DNA of 64,000 bases from Zygnema cylindricum (taxonomy: Eukaryota; Streptophyta; Zygnematophyceae; Zygnematales; Zygnemataceae). Below the pieces are notes generated by a model. That model had not been told where the DNA came from. It did not search any database and saw nothing but the letters and a program-made list of their open reading frames with translations. This document shows positions 34,501 through 39,686 of this stretch, piece after piece. Position 1 is the stretch's first letter; every line of letters begins with the position of its first letter. The stretch spans positions 1 to 64,000 of the forward strand of contig JBBHKE010001766.1 of the NCBI GenBank assembly GCA_037447655.1. Reading direction: 5' to 3'. The position numbers and the translations under genes are program-made.

Positions 34501-37500
34501 AGTTGCAGAATGGTGGTATGTGGGAAGGGAAAGAGTGACGGTCCGAGGGTGGAGAGAGAGAGTGGCACTAAGAGGGAGGAGAGAGTACTGGGAAAAAGGA
34601 AGGAGAAGAGAGAGGTGATTAGAGGGGAAAGAGAGAGAGTGGAGGTAAGAGGGCGAACAAAGTGGCATGAAGAGATGAGGAGAGAGTGGTGCTGAGATGG
34701 GACAGGGTGGCCGTGGTTTGAGGAGAATGGGAGATTTTGAGTGGCAATAAGAATATGGGTGAAAGTAACGAAAAGATACTTGAAGCTGAGGGGAGAGATT
34801 GACCGAACGAGGGATGGCGAGAGTGAATTTTATAATTTCACACGCTTAGCATAATGGGTTAGGAATAGCAGGGTCTTTTATGTTAACCTACATTCTATTT
34901 CATTAGCACTAGGCTGCCATTCAATACCGGGTTAGAATGTGGTCCGTCCACACTAGAAATACACTCAAAATATATGAGTGCGGACCCGCCAAACCTAGTA
35001 TCGGGCTAATGGCGCATGGTTTGCGAATTGACGGCTAAAGTCAAGGTCCCATAAGCCCTCCCCCGTTCAAATTTTCCCAAGAGTGGGACATACCGCGTCC
35101 CGGATTTCACAGAAATCCAACACATTCATGGTGCTTTACTTTATAAAATCTTTACTTTCGAGTTTATTTTATTTCCCCTAAAAATAGGGAAAAAAATATA
35201 AGTTTTTAAATGTAAGTTTATGAAAAATAAACACTGTATGCTGTCCTGTGGATGTAAATATTACACCTCCAATTTAGAGCTGGAGAAAAGATAGAAAAGA
35301 AAATGTTTGTATTAAGCACCAGACAAGTGTTGCAAGATTTCTCAGACGGGTATTTGTAGCAAACCATTAAAGATGAATTCAATTTGTATTTTTCTACTCG
35401 TATAAATTAACTGGCTCAAAGAACGAAAGACGTCACGTGATTCACATTACGGGAGGGTGGCGGGGGAGGGGTTAAATCCTTTGGACATAACTGAAAATAA
35501 ATGCAAAATAATATTTACTGGTTCTTGAAAAGTTACATAGAGAATTTTAAAGTGTACTAACCAGAAATTCCGCGACCGTTTTTTGCTTGTAGTCTTGTTT
35601 TGGTGTATAATCTTCCTTTGGAGCCCAGTATTTTTTTGTTATGGAGACTTCTCTTGGTGTATGTCTTCTTTTGATGTACAATATTCTTTTGTTACTCAGT
35701 TTTTCTCTGGAGTATATTTTTTGATGTACAGTCTGGTATATATTGTTATTTGGGTGCGTATTCTTCGTTGATGAATAGCCTTCTTTTGGTGCGTAGTCTC
35801 TTTTTGGTCTATAGTTTTCTTTTGGTGCATAGTTTTTCGTTCTGAAGGGCATCTGGTTTCGGGTGGGGTGGTGGTGCTTCTGTCATAGATTTCTTAACAA
35901 AAACCAGTTGAGGGGAAGCATTCCATCAGAAATCGGTCAATTGACAGCCGTTAAAGAGCTGTAAGATAAAATCTTGATCAAATTCAATCGCTATTTGTAG
36001 AAGGGGTAGTACTTGGCTTGAAAATGGGGTTAAAAATATGAAATCTATGCTGGCATATTTTTTCATATTTTTAGTTATTTTTTAGTTTATATATTTTATT
36101 TTTTTGGAAAAAATCGAAAAAGAACACGTGTATATTTGGTACGAGGGGTATTGGAGAGAGATGGGATACGGATGTTTGTTTTAAAATTTGTTATGGCTGA
36201 AAAATTGGGCTAGAGACATAAAATGACCTTTGCCCAGTACATGTACATTTGTGTTGTTCATTTTTTACAGACTCTCACCATTGGGTTTCAACTTCTTTAT
36301 ATATAAAAAAACTCTCGCTACTTTTATAAATAAGCATAATTCATTATCTTTACGATCTTACAAAAATATCTCCGTTCGAAAGTCGGACATAAATTAAGTT
36401 GATCAGAAGATGGTTTATCAGTTGACCTGAGGGTTCGACATTATAGGGCTCTTTTACACAGGCACTTGTAACAGTTGACTAAAATTGGTGCTAAAAATGT
36501 GTTATTCAATTTCACAATTGTAACAGGTTTGTAAAGGTCAAGCGTGTCATCTTGTTTTGTGTTACACATTTTAATTAGGAAAAGGAGTGGAAAAGGGGGG
36601 GGGGGGATCAAATCCATTATTGAAAAACCTCCCAGTGTTATGTTGATCATTTATTTTATAGGCGATGCTAAAAGAAAAACCATTCATGTATCCAAAATTT
36701 TATACTCAATTATTTTTTGGTTTATAATCTTCTAGTCTAGTCTAAAAAAAAGGCATTTGAGTGACGAGGGCGGCATGGTGGTGTGGCTATGCCTGGAGCT
36801 ATAGAGATTTGTCAAACAACCAGCTGAGTGGAAGCATTCCATCGTCCATCGGTAAACTATCACGCCTCAAAAAATTGTAAGACTTAACTCTGAACAAAGG
36901 TAATTGGTACTACAAGAGTGTAGCAGGACTCAACTATTGCAAAAGTCAAATTTGAACAAAGCCAATTGATGCTATAAGAATAGAGTAGGACAGGAAAATG
37001 TAAGAGTAAAGTTTAAAACAATCCAATTGACGCTTCAAAAAAAAGGTTATTTTCTATGATTTAGTAGTTCTTTGTTTTAACTTGCTTTGTGGATTATTGT
37101 TTGGATTATATGTATACTTTTAATTATTTTCCATTTAAGATGAAGTGGTCTATGTGAAGGAAGGAGAGGCCAAGGGGCGAGTTATAGAATATAAACATAA
37201 CTTTGTGTATATTTGTTGAGAGGGGTCGAGGAAGGGAGATACGAAAAAGGCGTTTTTTTTTTTTTTTTTAATTTGACGTTTACAAGAAACTGGGCTGATT
37301 CGTGTGGATGCATTTACCCAATTTTGTGCTACAAGTATTTTAGGTTTTTGCTTCATTTATTTTTCCACTAAAAAACTGAATAATTCTTTAAAGTTTTTTT
37401 CTTGTCAACAAATGTTTTTCGTCGTCCTTTTCATTTAAGAAAAACTCCTCCACTCTGTGGTTGGACAAAGATACGGAGGTTTATCTCAGGCGACTATTGA

Positions 37501-39686
37501 GAATGATTGGGTATTGGACGGTTTTCTTTACAGCTATCCCTGACAAATGATTAAATCTCCTTGAATTCCCTGAATTTGTAGTGTTTAGTTTTTCCAATTG
37601 GATTGGGGTTTTAAAGATAATTTTTCATGTAGTTTTTTTCTGTACATTACAATTTGTTAAATGATGTGAATCCATGTTTCACAACTGAAAATCAAATGCT
37701 ATTCATGCTTATCATTTTTTTGTAAGTGTGAAGCTGGAATAGAAGCCCTTTAGGTGTCCTTACCAATATCACATACACATTTACTTGTTTATTATTACCA
37801 TATTTTTGTGTATTGTTTTTGGTTTACACTAATTAGAAGGAATTTGGGGTCGGGGTGTGACTCCTAATTTCACAGATTCTTAGGTAAAAATCAGTTGAGT
37901 GGAGGCATTCCATCGTCCATCGGTCAACTGACATCCCTCATGCGATTGTAAGACCACCGTTTAAGCAAATAAATTCCTAATTTTAGGGGTACGACTTAGT
38001 TTCAAAATGGGACAAACGGCATAAGGGAGATTTATAGCACTATGTCTTTGTTGGCCCAAGTTTGTTTTTGTAAGTTATCATTTTCCATTGAATTTGTTTT
38101 AGATATCAAAAATACCAAATTGCGGTCGCATTTTAAATATCTATCGTACATTGGACACGATATATAATCACCTTGATGAGAAAAAAATATCCATGATGCA
38201 TAACTCCGTCACAACTTGAAGCAATAAATGACTTTTTTTTTACTTTATAAGCTATGTTTGTAAATTATCGAAAGAAGGCGAGTAGAGTGTGGGACTGGGA
38301 AGGTGACAAGATTGGGGTTGATGTCTTGAGGGACATTGCTCCCTCAAGGCAGTGATTACAATTTCAATTGGAGCAATAGCTTTAATTTCAATTTTTGCAG
38401 TTGCCATTTTGGCAATATTATCAATTGGGTATTTTAAACACGTAACATGCATTATAAATCTGTGTTAATATTTCAGAGTGCAGGAGCATAAATGGTAGTG
38501 TTGTGTATTGGCAAGGTTTTACCGATATCGATATGTACCTTTTTTTGGCTTGCCGATAATCGATAAATCGGCATGATATATCGAAACTGATGTTATCGCC
38601 GATAAATAACCGATATTATCGGTTATTTATCGCGATAACACCGGTACCGAAAACTATCGGTAAAAGTTTTACGATTCTTACCGTACAATTGTACAGTTTA
38701 TGCCGTCGTATTGAACCACCGTTATTCTGCTACACATAGGTCGGAACAGATTGCTACACGTGGCATGCCACGCTATATACAGTGAAAAATATAATACAGT
38801 ATATTATGAAGTATTATGTATAGCGTACTATATTTTTTCTACTCATCGCCGATAAAGAATTTGTTGGTCTCGGAGCTATATATCGGGACCCCTGACCGTT
38901 TGATAACCGATAACTATCGGTATCGGTGTTATCGCGATAAATTTCTTGCCGATACACAACAATAATAAATGGGACTAGTGTAATAAGAGAGTGTAAATTT
39001 CAAATCTTCCACAGATAAGGCTTTCCTTTGCACTCAATTCGTGAGTCATCCAAGGTTCATTATTAATGTAAAATCCTTATTAATATACTGTTATGGGTTA
39101 CTAAGTGCCTTTCTTTTCCAATCGTGGACTTTACTGACAGTGAAATTTCAAACAACTATTTCACCGGGCCCATTGTGAAAGTCAACGGACTCCCCACATG
39201 CGACAAATTGGGTCTGAATTGCCTCTTCCACTCGAGCCTCCCATCCGGATGTTTGTCCGGTAGTCAACGGAATAAAAGCGACTGTGACGCGTTTTGTGAC
39301 GCGACACAGGTAGGAGGGCCGTGTGGGGGAAACGGTGTTTGCTTCATCCGTACGGATGGGAAAACACGCACGTGTGCATGTAACCAAGGCTACAACAATC
39401 AAGAGAACAACTTCTATTGCAAATGTAAGTCCAAACTATGGCAATTCATCGGCTTTTCAGTCGGATTGGTTCATTTCCAACTCGTGTGTGGTAGCAGTGC
39501 TACCTGAAAGGCACTAATCTAAGGCTTTGAAAAAAACTATAGCTACAATTCTAAAACCACGAGTTTCTTTTCTTTCCAGTAGTATATCCACCACCTCGTC
39601 GATCACCTCCTCGATCACCGCCACCTCGCCCACTCCCTGCACCCCCTCGTCGGCCCCCTCCCTCATCTCCCCCTATGCGACCCTAA
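16476..39686 (+). CDS. Secreted LRR / EGF-like / Pro-rich-tail protein, 17 exons (gene-level entry)
   Basis: The spliced model joins 17 exons with a total of 1560 coding nt (519 aa plus stop), and every junction is in phase. Order is signal peptide (aa 1-33), LRR N-cap ending C..FTCDDSGRVTVV (aa 40-77), thirteen 24-aa plant-type LRRs (aa 78-390), a half LRR leading into a 10-Cys segment with an EGF-like pattern (CGGNGVC, CACNQGY; aa 391-484), and a Pro/Arg-rich tail of about 35 aa. There is no kinase domain and no clear membrane span. It is likely secreted to the wall or extracellular space as a binding or receptor-like protein; LRR-extensins are the nearest plant analogy. LRR introns are all phase 2. 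Introns range from 115 bp to 3.8 kb and are full of transposons. Exons are identified from sequence, not transcripts, so skipped or alternative exons cannot be excluded. Confidence 0.85.
16709..16823 (+). CDS. LRR gene exon 2: LRR N-terminal cap
   Basis: The acceptor CTCTGCCGCAG is the one I found that restores phase from exon 1. The exon encodes SALEAVRGAIENKEKF, then KCSAFAAFTCDDSGRVTVV, which matches the plant LRRNT_2 pattern (helix, Cys, then T-C-D..GRVT). It ends at a GTGAGT donor (16824) two bases into a Val codon. The next exon's A completes GTA, and GRVTVV then runs into FLCVNELSG as plant LRR proteins do. Confidence 0.82.
16855..17500. repeat. Minisatellite, ~11-12 bp unit TTCGCACTGAA, in intron 2
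   Basis: The unit TTCGCACTGAA(T) is repeated dozens of times with variants TTGCATTGA and TATGCACCGAG. Superimposed is a longer period of about 100-200 bp marked by CTCTCTGCTGTAATGAATTA (near 16960, 17106, 17247 and 17434). Arg/Asn/Ser/Val- or Phe/Arg/Thr/Glu-repeat open frames across it are translations of the repeat. Confidence 0.9.
17530..18300. repeat. Purine-rich (GGGAGAGG) tract in intron 2
   Basis: About 770 bases are overwhelmingly A and G on the plus strand, with units like GGGAGAGGAAGGGGGAGAAA. Pro/Ser/Leu-rich frames on the minus strand are artefacts of this composition. Confidence 0.88.
18533..19027. mobile_element. hAT-like MITE, copy B (495 bp), in intron 2
   Basis: The left end is CAGAGGTCGCAA (18533-18544) and the right end is TTGCGACCTCTA (19016-19027). 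The inner ends are also inverted (TACCCGAATCCG left, CGGATTCGGGTA right). The flanks CTGTTAGG (18525-18532) and CTGGTAGG (19028-19035) are an 8-bp target duplication with one mismatch. It is the same family as copy A at 4564-5034. Confidence 0.88.
19036..20506. other. Rest of intron 2, nothing recognised
   Basis: AT-rich sequence with no supported gene. Near 19940-20100 a short block containing TTGCACCCTGGTCTAAC recurs as TTGCGCCTTGGTCTTAAC. It ends in the acceptor GGCATCACAG of the first LRR exon. Confidence 0.5.
20507..20578 (+). CDS. LRR exon 1 of 13 (gene exon 3)
   Basis: 72 nt between acceptor TCACAG and donor GTAAGA, phase 2 on both sides. The repeat opens FLCVNE, has core LSGNIPSSIGRLTSL and closes QW plus a split Leu codon. 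It follows exon 2 in frame. Confidence 0.9.
20640..20790. repeat. Purine-rich tract, intron 3
   Basis: About 150 bases of GGGAGGAGAAAGGGGAGGGG-type sequence after the first LRR exon. Confidence 0.8.
21105..21176 (+). CDS. LRR exon 2 of 13 (gene exon 4)
   Basis: 72 nt, acceptor CTCACAG, donor GTAAGA, phase 2/2. It opens FLQENK, core LNGSIPSSIGQLTSL, closes QS plus a split Leu. Confidence 0.92.
21665..21736 (+). CDS. LRR exon 3 of 13 (gene exon 5)
   Basis: 72 nt, acceptor CTTCATAG, donor GTAAGA, phase 2/2. It opens MLFSNQ, core LSGSIPSSIGQLTSI, closes SE plus a split AT-codon (Ile with the next exon's A). It is the only repeat ending in AT rather than CT or TT. Confidence 0.9.
21785..22035. 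repeat. Minisatellite after LRR exon 3 (~35-40 bp unit)
   Basis: Six or seven degenerate copies of a unit like TTGGGTAGGACTTGGTTTGA plus AAATGGAGCTG. The same text occurs once after most other LRR exons (for example near 36007, GGGTAGTACTTGGCTTGAAA), so an intron segment was locally multiplied here. Confidence 0.85.
22582..22653 (+). CDS. LRR exon 4 of 13 (gene exon 6)
   Basis: 72 nt, acceptor TATCACAG, donor GTAAGT, phase 2/2. It opens YLMLNK, core LSGSIPSSIGQLTSL, closes ES plus a split Leu. Confidence 0.92.
22885..23120. repeat. Pyrimidine-rich tract, intron 6
   Basis: C/T-rich sequence (CTCCTCTTTCC, CCCTCCCCTCCCCTCCCTTC) ending at the SINE. The Ser/Leu/Phe-rich frames across it are not genes. 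Confidence 0.75.
23121..23372 (+). mobile_element. tRNA-derived SINE, family 1 copy 1
   Basis: Pol III promoter-like boxes: A-type GAGCTGGTGGTGCAGTTGTTAG near 23228 and B-type GGTCCCATGTTTGAGTCTTG near 23269. It is preceded by a ~100-bp 5' part (TTGGCACGTG, CGGTTCAATACGG, CACACTCGAAGCCGCC) and followed by GCCGGCTCAATTT and a GCGGAAATC tail. Two further copies with the same block order lie at 33150-33349 (minus) and 34912-35125 (plus). Confidence 0.75.
23449..24154 (-). repeat. 3' LTR of a minus-strand Copia remnant (~706 bp)
   Basis: Read on the minus strand it starts TGTAGGCTGCAG and ends ATTCCTAACA, so the ends are TGT/ACA. Directly upstream in that orientation is a purine tract AGAGAAGAGA (plus 24155-24164), the expected polypurine primer. 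No matching 5' LTR was found, so the boundaries rest on termini and the tract only. Confidence 0.55.
24155..25440 (-). pseudogene. Truncated Copia gag-protease-integrase fragment in intron 6
   Basis: On the minus strand a Gly/Arg-rich stretch (25210-25350) precedes a protease motif GIIDTGASHHVC (about 25117-25088), whose D-T-G-A active site is intact. The GAG-pre-integrase domain follows (LVKGSDLT, CGGCSQGHKIQKSH, PLELVHIDLCGH; about 24690-24490). It is cut off at the start of the integrase core. A ~40-bp block coding NMFQY.RNQQ occurs twice (about 24424-24465 and 25321-25362), suggesting an internal rearrangement. RT and RNase H are absent. Copia polyproteins are normally about 1300 aa; only about a quarter remains, with frameshifts. 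Confidence 0.8.
25490..25670. repeat. Purine-rich tract, intron 6
   Basis: GGGGAAAGTGGG and GGGGGGAGAGAGAGTAG-type sequence of about 180 bases. Confidence 0.75.
25671..26421. other. End of intron 6
   Basis: AT-rich, no gene recognised. It ends in the acceptor GGTGTTACAG of the fifth LRR exon. Confidence 0.5.
26422..26493 (+). CDS. LRR exon 5 of 13 (gene exon 7)
   Basis: 72 nt, acceptor GTTACAG, donor GTAAGA, phase 2/2. It opens DLSNNT, core LSGSIPSSIGQLTSL, closes TY plus a split Leu. Confidence 0.92.
27327..27398 (+). CDS. LRR exon 6 of 13 (gene exon 8)
   Basis: 72 nt, acceptor ATTGTAG, donor GTAAGA, phase 2/2. It opens YAYNNK, core LNGTIPSSIGQLTNL, closes RD plus a split Leu. Its first base is G rather than A; TT+G still gives Leu. 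Confidence 0.92.
29012..29083 (+). CDS. LRR exon 7 of 13 (gene exon 9)
   Basis: 72 nt, acceptor GTTGTAG, donor GTAAGA, phase 2/2. It opens HLYNNQ, core LSGSIPSSIGELRTL, closes FY plus a split Leu. Confidence 0.92.
30203..30274 (+). CDS. LRR exon 8 of 13 (gene exon 10)
   Basis: 72 nt, acceptor TTTTGTAG, donor GTAAGA, phase 2/2. It opens YAYNNK, core LSGGIPSSIGQISSL, closes LY plus a split Leu. The opening is identical to LRR exon 6, pointing to a close shared origin. Confidence 0.92.
31450..31521 (+). CDS. LRR exon 9 of 13 (gene exon 11)
   Basis: 72 nt, acceptor TGTCACAG, donor GTAAGA, phase 2/2. It opens DLSNNQ, core LSGSVPSSIGQMPKL, closes QG plus a split Leu. Confidence 0.92.
32696..32767 (+). 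CDS. LRR exon 10 of 13 (gene exon 12)
   Basis: 72 nt, acceptor TGTCGCAG, donor GTAAGA, phase 2/2. It opens SLIANQ, core LSGSIPSSIGQLTSL, closes YF plus a split Leu. Confidence 0.92.
33053..33162. repeat. Short tandem duplication at the SINE 3' tail, intron 12
   Basis: ACCTCCTTGTATCCTCTCAC followed by TATTAGATTTCCTAGAAAT appears at 33057 and again, with few changes, at 33121. The TTTCCTAGAAAT part belongs to the tail of SINE copy 2. Confidence 0.8.
33150..33349 (-). mobile_element. tRNA-derived SINE, family 1 copy 2
   Basis: On the minus strand: GTTGGATTGGCACGGG, CGGTTCAATACGGGG, CACACTCGAAGCCGCC, A-type box GAGCTGGTGGCAGTGTGATAG, B-type box GGTCCCAGGTTCGAGCCCTG, then GCCGGCTCAGTTT and a tail. 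The block order matches copy 1 at 23121. The B box keeps the GGTTCGA-type core. Confidence 0.82.
33355..33520. repeat. Pyrimidine-rich tract, intron 12
   Basis: C/T-rich with T homopolymers. Compositional, not coding. Confidence 0.75.
33560..34830. repeat. Purine-rich minisatellite-like tracts, intron 12
   Basis: Two blocks (about 33560-33740 and 34185-34830) of degenerate units such as GGGAGAGAGTGG followed by three to eight variable bases. Units of similar type occur at 31985-32290 in the previous intron. Between the blocks is unique AT-rich sequence with no supported gene. Confidence 0.8.
34912..35125 (+). mobile_element. tRNA-derived SINE, family 1 copy 3, diverged
   Basis: CATTCAATACCGGG and CCACACTAGAAATAC match the 5' part of copies 1 and 2. 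CGGGCTAATGGCGCATGGTTTG and AAGGTCCCATAAGCCCTCCC correspond to the A- and B-box regions. It ends CCCGGATTTCACAGAAATCC. The B box has decayed, so this is an older copy. Confidence 0.65.
35583..35860. repeat. Degenerate ~24-bp minisatellite just before LRR exon 11
   Basis: About ten copies of a unit like TCTTCTTTTGGTGTATAGTC. On the minus strand it gives an open frame repeating YAPKEDY-like heptads or octads; the repetition alone explains this frame. It ends less than 40 bp before the exon acceptor. Confidence 0.75.
35889..35960 (+). CDS. LRR exon 11 of 13 (gene exon 13)
   Basis: 72 nt, acceptor TGTCATAG, donor GTAAGA, phase 2/2. It opens FLNKNQ, core LRGSIPSEIGQLTAV, closes KE plus a split Leu. 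The core is the most changed of the set (R for S, E for S, V for L). Confidence 0.9.
36805..36876 (+). CDS. LRR exon 12 of 13 (gene exon 14)
   Basis: 72 nt, acceptor AGCTATAG, donor GTAAGA, phase 2/2. It opens DLSNNQ, core LSGSIPSSIGKLSRL, closes KK plus a split Leu. Confidence 0.92.
37876..37947 (+). CDS. LRR exon 13 of 13 (gene exon 15)
   Basis: 72 nt, acceptor TTTCACAG, donor GTAAGA, phase 2/2. It opens FLGKNQ, core LSGGIPSSIGQLTSL, closes MR plus TT, completed as Phe by the T that starts the next exon. Confidence 0.92.
38496..38964. mobile_element. hAT-like MITE of a second family (469 bp), in intron 15
   Basis: The left end is TAGTGTTGTGTATTGGCAAG and the right end is CTTGCCGATACACAACAATA, inverted repeats of 20 bp with few mismatches. 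It is flanked by a perfect 8-bp direct repeat ATAAATGG (38488-38495 and 38965-38972). The interior is rich in CCGATA/TATCGG palindromes, so it could fold extensively. There is no transposase. Confidence 0.9.
39141..39424 (+). CDS. LRR gene exon 16: half LRR, Cys-rich, EGF-like
   Basis: The acceptor TTTACTGACAG gives phase 2, matching the last LRR exon. It encodes a final half repeat (EISNNYFTGPI), then LPTCDKLGLNC, GCLSGSQRNKSDCDAFC, and an EGF-like run with CGGNGVC, TCACNQGY and a last Cys before the splice (10 Cys in all). It ends at a consensus GTAAGT donor (39425), phase 1. The NC..C.SGSQR..CDAFC part looks like the Cys cap that follows extracellular LRRs. The EGF assignment rests on Cys spacing and CACxxGY. 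Confidence 0.82.
39580..39686 (+). CDS. LRR gene exon 17: Pro/Arg-rich tail and stop
   Basis: The acceptor CTTTTCTTTCCAG has a strong pyrimidine tract. The phase-1 frame from exon 16 continues as LVYPPPRRSPPRSPPPRP and further Pro/Arg/Ser residues to MRP and TAA (39684-39686). About half the residues are Pro. Such tails occur in wall-associated extensin-like proteins. Length is 34 residues, much shorter than plant LRR-extensin tails. Confidence 0.78.

Noticed and set aside
32768-35888. A further LRR exon hidden in the 3.1-kb intron 12
   Set aside because: I looked for the GGAAGCATTCCATCGTCC core and its near variants and found none in introns 2, 6 or 12.
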